From Solwaraspora sp. WMMD792 (GTDB taxonomy: Bacteria > Actinomycetota > Actinomycetes > Mycobacteriales > Micromonosporaceae): DNA of 64,000 nucleotides. Made by a program: the position numbers and the translations under genes. The number at the start of each line of letters is the position of its first letter. The stretch's first letter is position 1. The stretch lies in assembly GCF_029626105.1 (NCBI RefSeq), contig NZ_JARUBH010000009.1, forward strand, positions 1,922,001 through 1,986,000, given 5' to 3'. Below, piece after piece: positions 35,797-47,531 of the stretch. Below the pieces are notes generated by a model that was not told where the DNA came from, made no database searches, and saw only the letters and a list, made by a program, of their open reading frames with translations.

Positions 35797-37884
35797 TCAG
35801 CCGTTGTCGGTGCGTCCGAGCCGGGCGAGCAGCCCGGTGTGCTGCCGCTGATGACTCTCAGCCCGCCGGCCTAGCGCGTCCGCCCGGCCCCACCGGCCGG
35901 GTACGTCGAGCAGTTCGATCCGAGGTATCGACGGCGGGAGATGCGGGTCGACGCCCAGATGGTCCTGGTACGGGGTGAGATCCAGCATGGTCCGCAGTAG
36001 CAGCAGGACCGCCCCCGCCGACCAGCCTTGCGGGCTGCATGCCGTCGGGTACTCGACCGGATATCCGGTCAACTCGCGCCGGTAGCCGGCGAAGGCCTCC
36101 GGCAGCCGTCCGTCGAAGAACCCGGACGCCTCGATCATCCCTTCGGCGATCCGGGCGGCCTCCTCCCGGAACCCGTACCGGCGCAGCCCCCACGCGATGA
36201 TCGAGTTGTCGAACGGCCAGACCGACCCCACGTGATAGCCGACCGGGTTGTACCGTGCCTCGGTCTCGGCCAACGTCCGTACCCCCCAGCCGGAGAACAT
36301 CGCCGGCCCGAGCAGATGCTCGGCCACCTTGCCGGCCCGGTCCGGCTCGACGATGCCGCTCCACAGCAGGTGCCCCATGTTCGACGCCAGCGCGTCGACC
36401 GGGGTGCCGTCCGGGTCGAGCGCGAGCGCGTAGTATTCGCCGTCGGCCACCCAGAAGTCGCGGTTGAACCGCTGCTTCAGGTCGGCCGCCTCCCGCTCCA
36501 GCCGGTCGGCGTACGCCGGGTCGTTCCAGAATTTGCGGGCCAGCCGGGCGCCACGAATCTTGGCGTCGTAAACGTAGCCCTGCAGCTCGCAGGTTGCCCT
36601 CGGCAGTGCGGACAGCCGTCCGTCACGGTAGGAGATCGCGTCCCAGGAGTCCTTCCAACACTGGTTCTCCAGGCCATTGCGGGTGTTGCGTCGCCAGTAG
36701 GAGACGTAGCCGTTGCCGACCAGGTCCCCGTACTCGTCGATCCAGTGCAGCGCGGCGCGGGCCTGGCGTTCGAGCCCGCGGACCAGTTCGACGTCGCCGC
36801 TCCACCGCTCGTACTCGTCTAGCAGGATCACGAACAGCGGAGTCGCGTCGGCCGAGCCGTAGTACGGAGTGTGTGGCTGCTCCTCGAACGCCGCCGACTC
36901 GCCGTACCGGAACTCGTGCAGGATCTTGCCGGGCTCCTCCTCGCGCAGGTCGTCGAGGCTGCCGCCCTGCAACGAGCCGAGTAGCCGCAGCACCGGGGGA
37001 GTGAGCCGGGGCAGGAACGGCATGGTCTGCAGACTGATGAAGATGCTGTCCCGGCCGAAGAGCGTCATGAACCAGGGCAGTCCGGCGGTCGGGATCGGCC
37101 CGGTGGCGGTCAGCGAGGCGTACCGCATCGCGGCAAGGTCGATCAGGCTCCGCTCGTACGCCGTGGTGAGGTTGGGATTGTCGGCGAGCAACTCCGGCGC
37201 CTGGTCGACCCAGTGCTCGAGCTCCTGGCGTAGCTGCGGTCGGGCCCGGCGTCGGTAGGCCCCCCAGATGGTCGGCGACGCGGTGTCGCCGCCGTTGATC
37301 ACCGGTTCCACCCGGAGCTCGGTCTGCCATTGACCGCGCGGCTCCAGGGTGACGTCGAACGTCATGCCGTCGTCGTCGATCCGGGCCGCGAGTGTGCTGG
37401 AGATGACGGTGTCCCGCTGGAAGGTCTCCCGCCGGTAGCTGTATCGCAGCCGACCTTCGTCGTGGTGGACCGACTTCGTACCGCGCTTGTGCTGGACGTC
37501 CTTGATCTCGAACAGGTCCGCGAAGTCGGTGTCCATGTCGACTCGCAGGGTCAGGGTGGCCGGCGCGATGTCGTGGTTGAGCACGGTGAGCCGCTCGACG
37601 AACGCCGCGCCGATCGACTGCTCACGAATGACGGACAGCTTGGCGTCGACGTAGTGGGTGGGCCGGCCGGGCACGAGGAAGAACCGGGTCTCGAAGAAGT
37701 GCAGGTCGTCCTGGGACAGTGCGTTCAACCGGTGGCCGTCGATCCGGAGCACCCAGGTGGACAGGAAGCGCGTGTCAAACGAGAACAGGCCGGTCGGCAG
37801 GTCCGGTGAGGCGGTGACATCGCCGCGCTCGTCAGTCACCACGAAGGTGTTCCCGTCAAGAATGCTGACTGTCTTCTCGTTCAT
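35797..37884 (-). CDS. Amylo-alpha-1,6-glucosidase / GDE-type glycogen debranching family protein
   Basis: 695 residues. The N-terminal beta domain (about 1-220, ILDGNTFVVTDERGD, TGLFSFDTRFLS) matches the GDE_N_bis module; an (alpha/alpha)6 barrel follows (about 250-680, FMTLFGRDSIF, HEFRYGES, YYGSADATPLF, DSWDAISYRDG, YHVGSVWPFDN, PTACSPQGWSAG). The acidic residues in GRDSIF, DSWD and the late PQGWSAG loop are the catalytic-centre candidates. The family trims alpha-1,6 branches or related oligoglucosides. ATG 37884 overlaps the upstream SCP2 gene by 29 bases, so the two are co-translated. Confidence 0.88.
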   Translation of the reverse strand: MNEKTVSILDGNTFVVTDERGDVTASPDLPTGLFSFDTRFLSTWVLRIDGHRLNALSQDDLHFFETRFFLVPGRPTHYVDAKLSVIREQSIGAAFVERLTVLNHDIAPATLTLRVDMDTDFADLFEIKDVQHKRGTKSVHHDEGRLRYSYRRETFQRDTVISSTLAARIDDDGMTFDVTLEPRGQWQTELRVEPVINGGDTASPTIWGAYRRRARPQLRQELEHWVDQAPELLADNPNLTTAYERSLIDLAAMRYASLTATGPIPTAGLPWFMTLFGRDSIFISLQTMPFLPRLTPPVLRLLGSLQGGSLDDLREEEPGKILHEFRYGESAAFEEQPHTPYYGSADATPLFVILLDEYERWSGDVELVRGLERQARAALHWIDEYGDLVGNGYVSYWRRNTRNGLENQCWKDSWDAISYRDGRLSALPRATCELQGYVYDAKIRGARLARKFWNDPAYADRLEREAADLKQRFNRDFWVADGEYYALALDPDGTPVDALASNMGHLLWSGIVEPDRAGKVAEHLLGPAMFSGWGVRTLAETEARYNPVGYHVGSVWPFDNSIIAWGLRRYGFREEAARIAEGMIEASGFFDGRLPEAFAGYRRELTGYPVEYPTACSPQGWSAGAVLLLLRTMLDLTPYQDHLGVDPHLPPSIPRIELLDVPGRWGRADALGRRAESHQRQHTGLLARLGRTDNG

Positions 37885-38269
37885 TCTCGGCGCCCCCTCT
37901 CCGGGTGAAGTCCCTTGGGTGCAGCCCGGCCGGGACGCGGCCGAAAAGGACCCGGCAGAGCTGGTCCGCGAGCCCCAGGTCTCCCTCGACGACGACGGCG
38001 TTACGGAACAGCAGGGGGATGAACCGGTCCTCGCCCCGGGCCAGCCGGTCGAAGCAGACCCGGTCGCTGCGGACGATCGAATCCGGCTCGGGCCCCGTCG
38101 ACGACACCTGGACCTTCCCGGTTCCCAGGGTGACAAACCAATGCGTCGTCCTGCTCTCCTCGTGCACGTCGAAGCGAACGGTGCCGCTCAGCCGGGGTGG
38201 CAGCCGGGTCAGGACCGAGCTTGCGTCGCGGGCCAGCCGATCCAGCGCGTCCTCGACCGTGTCGACCAT
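37856..38269 (-). CDS. SCP2 sterol-binding-domain protein
   Basis: 137 residues with an SCP2-like fold (GTVRFDVHEESRTTHWFVTLGTGKVQV, then SIVRSDRVCFDRLARGED, GDLGLADQLCRVLFG). Bacterial members are thought to carry hydrophobic ligands, but their roles are mostly unknown. ATG 38269 is preceded by GAGGTGGGG. The gene overlaps the debranching-type gene by 29 bases, an arrangement that suggests a functional link between the two. The substrate of neither is known from sequence. Confidence 0.82.
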   Translation of the reverse strand: MVDTVEDALDRLARDASSVLTRLPPRLSGTVRFDVHEESRTTHWFVTLGTGKVQVSSTGPEPDSIVRSDRVCFDRLARGEDRFIPLLFRNAVVVEGDLGLADQLCRVLFGRVPAGLHPRDFTRRGGAENEREDSQHS

Positions 38270-38360
38270 CCGGCCCCACCTCCTCACGCCGTGTGACGTC
38301 CCCGGTGCACCGTAGGTCGGGCCGAGACCGGCCCGCATCACCCGCGTCGGGTGAGTTACC

Positions 38361-38377
38361 CGGCCGGTTGCCGGCCG
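38361..38377. terminator. Hairpin downstream of threonine dehydratase
   Basis: CGGCCGG-TTG-CCGGCCG, a 7-bp perfect stem 36 bases after the stop on the minus strand. A second hairpin, TCACCCG-CGT-CGGGTGA, follows at 38338-38354. Confidence 0.6.
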
Positions 38378-38413
38378 TGCCGGTTCACGGCCTGGGGATC
38401 AGCCAGCCTGGGA

Positions 38414-39388
38414 TCAACCGGCGGTGGACAGCAGGTCGATGAAGCGCCGGGTGTCGACGTTGCCGCCGGAGACGATCACACCGACCCGCCGTAGCGTCGA
38501 TACCGGCCGACCTGCCAGTAGGGCGGCCAACCCGGTCGCGCCGCTGGGCTCGACGACGATCCGCATCCGGTCGAAGGCGAACCGCATCGCCGCCCGGATC
38601 TCGTCGTCGTCGACCAGCGCGATGTCGTCGAGCAGTTGCTGGTTGATCGCGAAGGTCAGCTCACCGGGCGTCTCGGCGGCCTGCCCGTCGGCGATCGTGC
38701 GTGGCACCGGGATGGTGACCCGCCGGCCGGCGGCCAGCGATCGCAACGTGTCGTCGCCGGCCGCCGGTTCGACGCCGATCACCCGGATCCGGGGCAGTAG
38801 TCCTTTCGAGGCGACTGCGGTGCCCGCCGCCAGCCCGCCGCCACCGACCGGCACCAGCAGCGCGTCGAGCGGGCCGACCTCCTCGACCAGCTCGAGCGCT
38901 GCGGTGCCCTGCCCGGCGATGACGTGCGGGTGATCGTACGGTGGAACCAGGGTCAGCCCGCGCTCGGCGGCCAACGCCGTACCGATGGCGACCCGGTCAC
39001 CGGTGTACCGGTCGTAGGTGACGATCTCGGCCCCGTAGCCGCGGACCGCCGCCGTCTTGGCCGCCGGGGTGTCCTGCGGCATCACGATCACTGCGGTGCT
39101 GCCCAACTCCCGGGCGGCCAGCGCGACGGCCTGGGCGTGGTTGCCGGACGAGTACGCGGCGATGCCCCGGGCCAGCTGGGCCGGGGACAGCCGGGAGATC
39201 GTGTTGTAGGCGCCACGAAACTTGAACGCCCCGACCCGTTGCAGGTTTTCGCACTTGACGAAGACCTCGGCGCCGACCATGGCGTCCAGAGTGCGCGAGC
39301 GCAGCACGGGGGTGCGGTGCGCGGCGCCGGCTATCCGCGCGGCCGCGTCGCGGACGTCGTGCAGGGTGACCGGTGTCGAGTCCGTCAA
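38414..39388 (-). CDS. Threonine dehydratase-like PLP enzyme (fold type II)
   Basis: 324-residue serine/threonine dehydratase family protein. The PLP lysine lies in VGAFKFRGAYN near residue 52, with SSGNHAQAVA, the phosphate-binding loop GGGGLAAG and a late SGGNVD. No C-terminal ACT domain is present, so it resembles short catabolic-type dehydratases or serine/threo-hydroxyaspartate dehydratases rather than feedback-regulated IlvA. I choose TTG 39388 because GGGAGGA lies seven bases upstream; ATG 39412 would add eight residues across that site. It is divergent from the xylanase gene. Confidence 0.88.
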   Translation of the reverse strand: MTDSTPVTLHDVRDAAARIAGAAHRTPVLRSRTLDAMVGAEVFVKCENLQRVGAFKFRGAYNTISRLSPAQLARGIAAYSSGNHAQAVALAARELGSTAVIVMPQDTPAAKTAAVRGYGAEIVTYDRYTGDRVAIGTALAAERGLTLVPPYDHPHVIAGQGTAALELVEEVGPLDALLVPVGGGGLAAGTAVASKGLLPRIRVIGVEPAAGDDTLRSLAAGRRVTIPVPRTIADGQAAETPGELTFAINQQLLDDIALVDDDEIRAAMRFAFDRMRIVVEPSGATGLAALLAGRPVSTLRRVGVIVSGGNVDTRRFIDLLSTAG

Positions 39389-39564
39389 GGTGCTTCCTCC
39401 CGGGGCGCTCATCTGACAGAGTTCCATACAGCGGCCGGGCGAGTCGCAGCCGGCCGGCTGGTGTCCTTGCCGCATTGTCCGGGCGCGGCCGACACCGCCG
39501 ACCCGTAGCGCGACGGTGCCGCTGACGGTGTTGCGCGCGGTGTCCGGATCTGCCCGGATCTTTT

Positions 39565-39577
39565 CCGAAAATTTCGG
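39565..39577. promoter_or_regulatory. CCGAAAATTTCGG operator-like palindrome
   Basis: Perfect 6-1-6 palindrome between the divergent dehydratase and xylanase genes. The GAAA-n-TTTC core resembles palindromes described upstream of actinomycete xylanase genes. A related CGGAA-GTT-TTCCG occurs at 39679-39691 and an imperfect ACTTCGATCAAAGT at 39710-39723, closer to the xylanase start. Confidence 0.5.
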
Positions 39578-39695
39578 TACCTCTGGTCTCGCCATCAGGT
39601 GCCGATGCCGTGCTGCGATCCTTCGGATCGCTGGTTGAACAGCGGGTCGGCCGGCATCAGTCTTGGTCATTGAGTTACCGGAAGTTTTCCGTTAG

Positions 39696-41216
<1,521 letters not shown>

Positions 41217-41231
41217 CGGCAACCACCCCAG

Positions 41232-41273
41232 GACGGGGCCGGTACGCGGGACGTCCCGCGTACCGGCCCCGTC
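41232..41273. terminator. 42-bp perfect palindrome terminator after the xylanase
   Basis: gacggggccggtacgcgggac is followed at once by its exact reverse complement, giving a 21-bp stem with no spacer, 16 bases after the stop codon. It is the longest perfect palindrome seen here. Confidence 0.88.
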
Positions 41274-41360
41274 CGCGTGCGGCGACCGGGAGCGCGGGCC
41301 CGGCGACACCCCGGTACCGGCCCGGCGCGGCGCTGTCGGTGGCTGCGGTTACGCTCGTCG

Positions 41361-41384
41361 GACGGTGGCTCGCAGGCCACCGTC
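41361..41384. promoter_or_regulatory. 9-bp hairpin in the leader region of the topoisomerase operon
   Basis: GACGGTGGC and GCCACCGTC enclose a 6-base loop, 72 bases before the TTG start of the topoisomerase B subunit. It may be a 5' leader structure or operator; nothing else supports it. Confidence 0.35.
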
Positions 41385-41455
41385 GTTGCCCTGCCGGCCG
41401 GTCCTGTCCATCGGCGAGGCGGGGCACCGTTGGCCGGCACCGGGAGTTCGACGCG

Positions 41456-43513
41456 TTGACTGCACAATCTGAGACGCTGTACGGAGCAGACGACCTCACC
41501 CACCTGGAAGGGCTGGAGGCCGTCCGCAAGCGGCCCGGCATGTACATCGGCTCCACCGACAGCCGGGGCGTCGGCCATCTGCTCAACGAGATCCTCGACA
41601 ACTCCACCGACGAGGGCGTCGCCGGCCACGCCAGCCGGGTCGAGGTGACCCTGCACGCCGACGGTTCGGTCCAGGTCGACGACGACGGCCGGGGCATCCC
41701 GACCGACGTACACACCCGGTCCGGGCTGTCCGGGGTCGAACTGGTGCTGACCCGGCTGCACGCCGGCGGCAAGTTCGGCGGCTCCGGTTACAAGGCGTCC
41801 GGCGGCCTGCACGGGGTCGGCGCGTCGGCGGTGAACGCGCTCTCGCTACGGTTCGACGTACGGGTCAAGCGGGCCGGCCGGGTGTCGGAGATGTCGTTCC
41901 AGCGGGGCGTCCCGGGGGTCTTCGACGGCCCCGGCCCGGCCGCCGGTTTCACCAAGCAGTCGGGGCTGCGGGCGGTCGGCCGGATGAAGCGCGGCGAGGC
42001 CACCGGCACCTCCATCCGCTACTGGTACGACGCCCGCTACTTCGACGCCGGTGCCGCACTCGACGTGACGGCCGTGCGGACCCGACTGCGCAACACCGCC
42101 TTCCTGGTGCCCGGGGTCACCTACGTGCTGCGCGACGCCACCTCCGGCGAGCTGGCCGAGGAGGTGTACCACCATCCCCGGGGCCTGGTCGAGATGGTGG
42201 AGTTCCTCACCCCGACCGGGGACCGACCGGTCAGCGGCACGCTGTTCATCACCGGCACCGGCACCTACAAGGAGAACGCCGCCGACGCCAACGGCGTGAT
42301 GCAGTCCGACGTCGAGCGTCGGGCCGAGGTGGAGGTCGCCCTCGGCTGGGGCACCGGCTACGAGCGGACCGTCGAGTGCTTCACCAACACCATCCGTAAC
42401 GTGCACGGCGGCACCCACCGGCGGGGTTTCGAACGCGGGGTGACCCGGGCCGTCGTGGACGCGGTACGCAACAGCCGGGGCCTGCTCAAGCCCAAGGAGG
42501 ATCCGCCGACCGTCGACGACGTCCTCGAAGGCATGACGGCCGTGGTGCACGTGCGGATCCCGGAGCCCCAGTTCACCTCGCAGACCAAGGACGAGCTCTC
42601 CACCGCCGGCATCACCCGGGTGGTGCAGACGGTGGTGGAGCGGCACATCAAGTCCTGGGTGGAGGACCGCCGGACCCGTACCGAGGCCCGGACCGTGCTG
42701 CAGAAGGTCGTCGACGCGGCCCGGGTCCGGCTCACTCAGAAGCAGCAGAAGGACGCCGCCCGGCGCAAGACCGCCCTGGAAGGGGCGTCCATGCCGCCGA
42801 AGCTGGTCGACTGCCGGTCGACCGGCCTGCAACGCAGCGAACTGTTCATCGTGGAGGGCGACAGCGCGCTCGGCTCGGCCCGGATGGCCCGGGTCGCCGA
42901 GTACCAGGCCCTGCTGCCGATCCGGGGCAAGATCCTCAACGTGCAGAAGGCCAACCTGGCCGACACGTTGCGCAACGCCGAGGTGGCGGCGATCGTCCAG
43001 GTCCTCGGGGCCGGCACCGGGCGTACCTTCGACCTGGCCGCCATGCGGTACGGCCGGGTGATCCTGATGGCCGACGCGGACGTGGATGGCTCGCACATCC
43101 GGACCCTGCTGATCACCCTGTTCGCCAAGTACCTGCGCCCGGTGATCGAGGCCGGCCGGCTGTACGCGGCGATGCCTCCGCTCCACAAGATCACCACCAA
43201 GGGCCGCAACGCGGAGACCATCTTCACCTTCACCGAGGCCGAGATGGAGCAGACCGTACGGCGCATCGAGCGGGCCGGGCGACAGGTCGTCACCCCGGTG
43301 CCCCGGTTCAAAGGCCTCGGCGAGATGGACGCCGACGAATTGTGGGAGACCACCATGAACCCGGCGACTCGCTCGGTACGCCGGATCACCCTGGCCGACG
43401 TGGAGGTCGCCGACCGCACCCTGGAGCTGCTGATGGGGGAGAAGGTCGAGCCGCGCCGCAACTGGCTGATCGACTCGGCCGGCCGGGTCGACCAGGAGAG
43501 CATCGACGCCTGA
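41456..43513 (+). CDS. parE: Type IIA topoisomerase subunit B (topoisomerase IV ParE-like)
   Basis: 685-residue ATPase subunit. GHKL ATP site: [13 protein letters not shown] (Mg Asn), DDDGRGIP and [14 protein letters not shown]. The transducer follows, then the TOPRIM domain with EGDSALGSA and PIRGKILNV, and the metal motif [13 protein letters not shown] near residue 540. It cleaves or religates DNA together with subunit A encoded 40 bases downstream. TTG 41456 is used because CGGGAG precedes it and homology begins at once ([18 protein letters not shown]). Longer in-frame extension overlaps the xylanase terminator. The pairing of both genes is like topoisomerase IV operons. Gyrase B at the origin is the alternative but less likely. 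Confidence 0.9.
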   Translation: MTAQSETLYGADDLTHLEGLEAVRKRPGMYIGSTDSRGVGHLLNEILDNSTDEGVAGHASRVEVTLHADGSVQVDDDGRGIPTDVHTRSGLSGVELVLTRLHAGGKFGGSGYKASGGLHGVGASAVNALSLRFDVRVKRAGRVSEMSFQRGVPGVFDGPGPAAGFTKQSGLRAVGRMKRGEATGTSIRYWYDARYFDAGAALDVTAVRTRLRNTAFLVPGVTYVLRDATSGELAEEVYHHPRGLVEMVEFLTPTGDRPVSGTLFITGTGTYKENAADANGVMQSDVERRAEVEVALGWGTGYERTVECFTNTIRNVHGGTHRRGFERGVTRAVVDAVRNSRGLLKPKEDPPTVDDVLEGMTAVVHVRIPEPQFTSQTKDELSTAGITRVVQTVVERHIKSWVEDRRTRTEARTVLQKVVDAARVRLTQKQQKDAARRKTALEGASMPPKLVDCRSTGLQRSELFIVEGDSALGSARMARVAEYQALLPIRGKILNVQKANLADTLRNAEVAAIVQVLGAGTGRTFDLAAMRYGRVILMADADVDGSHIRTLLITLFAKYLRPVIEAGRLYAAMPPLHKITTKGRNAETIFTFTEAEMEQTVRRIERAGRQVVTPVPRFKGLGEMDADELWETTMNPATRSVRRITLADVEVADRTLELLMGEKVEPRRNWLIDSAGRVDQESIDA

Positions 43514-43553
43514 GCATGACCCGCTCGATCGAGGAAGCGCTGGAAACGTAGAG

Positions 43554-46037
43554 ATGGCACGTAGCAAGAGCAAGCAGTCCGGGGTCGACCTGTCCGCGTT
43601 CGACCAGGCCGGCGCCCGGATCCTGGACAACCCGCTGGAGACCGAGATCCAGGACTCCTACCTGGAGTACGCCTACTCGGTCATCTACGCCCGAGCCCTG
43701 CCCGACGCCCGGGACGGGCTCAAACCGGTGCACCGACGGATCCTCTACTCGATGAGCGAGCAGGGGCACCGCCCGGACCGGGGCTACGTCAAGTCGGCTC
43801 GGGTGGTGGGCGACGTGATGGGCAAGTTCCACCCGCACGGCGACACCGCGATCTACGACGCGATGGTCCGGATGGCGCAGCACTTCTCGCTCAACGTGCC
43901 GCTGGTCGACGGGCACGGCAACTTCGGGTCCCCCGACGACGGTCCGGCGGCCAGCCGCTACACCGAGGCGCGGATGTCCCGCCCGGCGATGCTGCTCGTC
44001 GGCGAGCTCGACGAGGAGACCGTCGACTTCAAGCCCAACTACGACGGCTCGTTGACCGAGCCGAAGGTGTTGCCGGCGGCCTTCCCGAATCTGCTGGTCA
44101 ACGGCGCGTCCGGGATCGCCGTCGGGATGGCGACCAACATGATCCCGCACAATCTCGGTGAGGTCGTCGCGGCCACCCGCTGGCTGATCCGCCATCCCGA
44201 CGCGAGCCTCGACAAGCTGATGGAGTTCGTCCCCGGCCCGGATCTGCCGACCGGTGGTCTGCTGCTCGGACTCGACGAGGTGCGACGTGCGTTCGCCACC
44301 GGGCGTGGGGTGGTGCGGATGCGCGCCAAGGTGCAGATCGGCCTGCTCGAGGGCAGCCGTGGGCGGCAGGCGATCACGGTGACCGAGCTGCCCTACGGGG
44401 TCGGTACCGAGCGGATCATCGAGAAGATCACCGAAGAGGTCAACAAGACCAAACGGTTGCAGGGCATCGCCGACGTCAAGGACCTGACCGACCGGGAGAA
44501 CGGCACCCGCCTGGTCATCGAATGCAAGATCGGGGTCAACCCGCAGGCGTTGCTCGCCGATCTCTACCGGCTGACCCCGATGGAGCAGTCGTTCGGTGTC
44601 AACAACCTGGTGCTGGTCGACGGGCAGCCACGTACGCTCGGGCTGAAGGAGCTACTGGAAGCCTTCCTGGCCCACCGGTACGACGTCGTCACCCGACGCA
44701 GCCTCTACCGACGGAGCCGCCGCCAGGATCGACTGCACCTGGTCGACGGTCTGCTGATCGCCCTGCTCGACATCGACCGGGTGGTGCGGCTGATCCGGGG
44801 CAGCGACGATGCGCAGGCGGCGCGGGACGCGCTGATGGCCGAGTTCGGGCTGACCGCCGTGCAGGCCGGCTACATCCTGGACACCCCGCTGCGCCGGCTG
44901 ACCCGGTTCGACCGGATCGAGCTCGAGGCCGAGCAGGACCGGCTGCGTAGCGAGATCGCCGAGCTGTCGCGGATCCTCGACGACCCCGCGGCGCTGCGGA
45001 AGCTGGTCTCCGACGAGCTGGCCAAGGTGGCCAAGCAGTTCGCCACCCCCCGGCGGACCACTCTCGTCGACGGCGACCTCAAGGAGGTGCTGGCCGCCTC
45101 GGTCCCGGCCGGTCCGCTGGAGGTCGCCGACGACCCCTGCCAGGTCATCCTGTCCGCCACCGGGCTGGTCGCCCGCACCGTCGCCGAGAGCGAGGAGTCG
45201 GTCGAGGATGCCCGGCGCAACAGCCGGGCCCGGCACGACGCGGTGCAGGCCGTGGTGCCGGCCACCGCCCGTGGCCAGGTGCTGCTGATCACCAGCACCG
45301 GCCGGGCGGTCCGTACCGACGTCCTGCCGTTGCCGGTGCTGCCGCAGCGGTCCGGAACGGTGTCGCTGTCCGGCGGCATGCCGGTCGCCGAACTGCTGCC
45401 GTTGAGCGCGGGTGAGCAGGTTGTCGGCCTGGCCCCGGCCACCCAACGGGACGCGCCGGGACTCGCGCTGGGCACCCGCCACGGCGTGGTGAAGGTCTGC
45501 GCGCCGGACTGGCCGGTACGCGCCGACGAGTTCGAGGTGATCGGTCTGCGCGACGGCGACGAGGTCGTCGGAGCCAGTTGGCTGACCGACGGCACCGAGA
45601 GCCTGGTGTTCGTCACCACTGACGCCTCGCTGCTGCGGTTCGCCGCGAAGCTGGTCCGTCCGCAAGGGCTCAAGGGCGGCGGCATGGCCGGGATCAACCT
45701 CGCGGCCGATGCCCGGGTGCTGTTCTTCGCCGCCGTACGGACCGACGACCCGGTCCACGGGGAGCCGATGGTGGTCACCTCCACCGGGCACAACGTCAAG
45801 GTCACGCCGTTCGCCGAGTATCCAGCTAAGGGCCGGGCCACCGGTGGGGTCCGGGTGCAGCGGTTCCTCAAGGGCGAGTCAGGGCTGGAACTGGCCTGGG
45901 TGGGCTCCCGCCCGGTCGGTGCCACCCCGTCCGGGGAGTCGGTGGCGTTGCCGCAGCTTGATCCGCGCCGGGACAGTTCGGGCACCCCGGTGATGCTGGC
46001 CCCGCAGGTCATCGGTCACCTGCTGGAACGCGGCTGA
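43554..46037 (+). CDS. parC: Type IIA topoisomerase subunit A (topoisomerase IV ParC-like)
   Basis: 827-residue breakage-reunion subunit. The winged-helix region contains the quinolone-determining stretch [20 protein letters not shown], with Thr and Asp at the positions equivalent to Ser83 and Asp87 of E. coli GyrA. The catalytic Tyr is in [10 protein letters not shown] near residue 130. The tower and coiled-coil gate run to about residue 500, and a C-terminal DNA-wrapping propeller with degenerate blades follows ([42 protein letters not shown]). It follows parE by 40 bases and forms the A2B2 enzyme with it. Confidence 0.93.
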   Translation: MARSKSKQSGVDLSAFDQAGARILDNPLETEIQDSYLEYAYSVIYARALPDARDGLKPVHRRILYSMSEQGHRPDRGYVKSARVVGDVMGKFHPHGDTAIYDAMVRMAQHFSLNVPLVDGHGNFGSPDDGPAASRYTEARMSRPAMLLVGELDEETVDFKPNYDGSLTEPKVLPAAFPNLLVNGASGIAVGMATNMIPHNLGEVVAATRWLIRHPDASLDKLMEFVPGPDLPTGGLLLGLDEVRRAFATGRGVVRMRAKVQIGLLEGSRGRQAITVTELPYGVGTERIIEKITEEVNKTKRLQGIADVKDLTDRENGTRLVIECKIGVNPQALLADLYRLTPMEQSFGVNNLVLVDGQPRTLGLKELLEAFLAHRYDVVTRRSLYRRSRRQDRLHLVDGLLIALLDIDRVVRLIRGSDDAQAARDALMAEFGLTAVQAGYILDTPLRRLTRFDRIELEAEQDRLRSEIAELSRILDDPAALRKLVSDELAKVAKQFATPRRTTLVDGDLKEVLAASVPAGPLEVADDPCQVILSATGLVARTVAESEESVEDARRNSRARHDAVQAVVPATARGQVLLITSTGRAVRTDVLPLPVLPQRSGTVSLSGGMPVAELLPLSAGEQVVGLAPATQRDAPGLALGTRHGVVKVCAPDWPVRADEFEVIGLRDGDEVVGASWLTDGTESLVFVTTDASLLRFAAKLVRPQGLKGGGMAGINLAADARVLFFAAVRTDDPVHGEPMVVTSTGHNVKVTPFAEYPAKGRATGGVRVQRFLKGESGLELAWVGSRPVGATPSGESVALPQLDPRRDSSGTPVMLAPQVIGHLLERG

Positions 46038-46086
46038 CCACCGGCGGCCGGTCTCCTTGACGATCGTCGTAGTGGTCGCTGCGGCT

Positions 46087-46251
46087 GCCGTCGAGGATCT
46101 CCGGCGGCGGGTTGTGCAGCTCCACGATGTCGACGTGGTCGACGTCCATCCGGCGGGCGCTGCGCTGCACCGACGCCTCGATCTCGCTGGCCGACCAGTT
46201 CTCGGTGCCGTCGGGCAGATAGCCGAATTTGGTGCAGATCACCGCCTCGTC
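46087..46251 (-). pseudogene. Aldo/keto reductase fragment
   Basis: About 55 codons read DEAVICTKFGYLPDGTENW, SASEIEASVQRSARRM and DVDHVDIVELHNPPPEIL. This is the central part of an aldo/keto reductase (the KxG and LxxDxxDLxxLHxP regions). Nothing upstream or downstream continues the fold, and its left part runs into the end of the GT87 gene, which overlaps it by 13 bases. It is a remnant left after deletion. Confidence 0.65.
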
Positions 46252-47531
46252 CCGCCGTCGGCCGGCCCTACCGCTGCCGCCGCCCGCCGCCGGGGTCCGG
46301 TTCGGTCCGGCCGTACCCGCCAGCCGAGCAGCCCGAGCCCACCGAGCGCCAGCAGCACGTACAGGTTGCTGTAGATCAGCCCGAGCCCGGAGAAGTGCAG
46401 GTCCCACCCGCCCGGACTGGCCAGTACCCAGCTCGTGCTGCCCACCAGGACCAGCCAGCCGGCGGCGGCCGTGAGGATCGTCGACCTGCGGCCGTACCAC
46501 CGTTGGTCAACGACGAGGACCAGCAGCGCCGGCACCCACCACACCCAGTGGTGGTGCCAGGAGACAGGGGAGACCAGCAGCCCGGTGGCCGCGCAGGCGA
46601 GCACCGCCAGCAGTTCGTCGCCGGCCCGCGCGCAGCGGACCGCGACGGTCATCCCGGCCGCGCCGACCAGCACCGCGACCACCAGCCACGGCAGACCAGG
46701 CCGCGGTTCGTCCAGCACCCGGGTCACCGCGCCGGACAACGACTGGTTCAGGATGGTCCGGGGATCCCCGGTGACCCGGTCGGTGTCCAGCAGCCCGCCG
46801 GTCCAGAACCAGTTCGAGTCGGTCGGCCGCCAGGCGAAGCCGACGCCGATCGTGGCGGCGAACGCGACGGTCGCGGTGGCGGCGGCCCGCAGCCGTCCGG
46901 TCAGCACCAGGTAGCCGATGAAGATCAGCGGCGTGAGCTTGATCCCGGCGGCGACACCTATCCCGAGCCCGTGCCATCGGCCGCCCCGGCCGGCGACCAG
47001 GTCGATCAGCACCAGCCAGGTCAGGAGCAGCCCTACCTGGCCGACCTGCAAGTGGCCGGTCACCGCGAAGATCGGCAACGCGCCGACCAGGCCGCCGGCC
47101 GTCCACATCAGCCCTTGCCGGGCGGGCGGCCCGATCCACCGCAGGGTCAGCCGGATGATCGCGACCAGCACCACCACGCTCGCCGCCGTCCACCCCGCGA
47201 CGGCGACCGGCATCGCGACCACGGCCAGCGGCTGCATCAGCAACGCGGCGAACGGCGGGTAGGTGAAGCCGAGCGCGATGCCGTCCGGGGTGCGGTGGAC
47301 CGCCTGGTACAGCTGCCCGTCACCGCCGGCGGCGGCGACCGCACCCGCCCGGTACGCGGCCAGGTCCCCCCAGAACAGGCCGGTGGTGTGGTGCAGCACG
47401 CCGGCGGCGACGCCCAGTGCGGCGGCGAACGCCCCGGCTAACAGCCAACTGCGTACCGCCGGTCGTCGGTCGCCCACCGGCGCGGCCCCGGCGCGGGCCA
47501 CGTCCGTCGGTAGGGCGTCGCGGGCGGTCAC
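46239..47531 (-). CDS. GT87-family integral-membrane mannosyltransferase-like protein
   Basis: 430 residues with about ten membrane segments. The first extracytoplasmic loop has GLFWGDLAAYRAGAV with an Asp typical of GT-C catalysts, FTYPPFAALLMQPLA follows, and later NQSLSGAVTRVL and VSPVSWHHHWVWW are characteristic of the DUF2029/GT87 polyprenol-phosphomannose-dependent alpha-mannosyltransferases. It would transfer a sugar from a polyprenyl-phosphate donor on the outer membrane face. The GTG at 47531 overlaps the methyltransferase stop (GTGA). It is the last gene of the minus-strand arm of the glycan locus. Confidence 0.85.
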   Translation of the reverse strand: MTARDALPTDVARAGAAPVGDRRPAVRSWLLAGAFAAALGVAAGVLHHTTGLFWGDLAAYRAGAVAAAGGDGQLYQAVHRTPDGIALGFTYPPFAALLMQPLAVVAMPVAVAGWTAASVVVLVAIIRLTLRWIGPPARQGLMWTAGGLVGALPIFAVTGHLQVGQVGLLLTWLVLIDLVAGRGGRWHGLGIGVAAGIKLTPLIFIGYLVLTGRLRAAATATVAFAATIGVGFAWRPTDSNWFWTGGLLDTDRVTGDPRTILNQSLSGAVTRVLDEPRPGLPWLVVAVLVGAAGMTVAVRCARAGDELLAVLACAATGLLVSPVSWHHHWVWWVPALLVLVVDQRWYGRRSTILTAAAGWLVLVGSTSWVLASPGGWDLHFSGLGLIYSNLYVLLALGGLGLLGWRVRPDRTGPRRRAAAAVGPADGGTRR

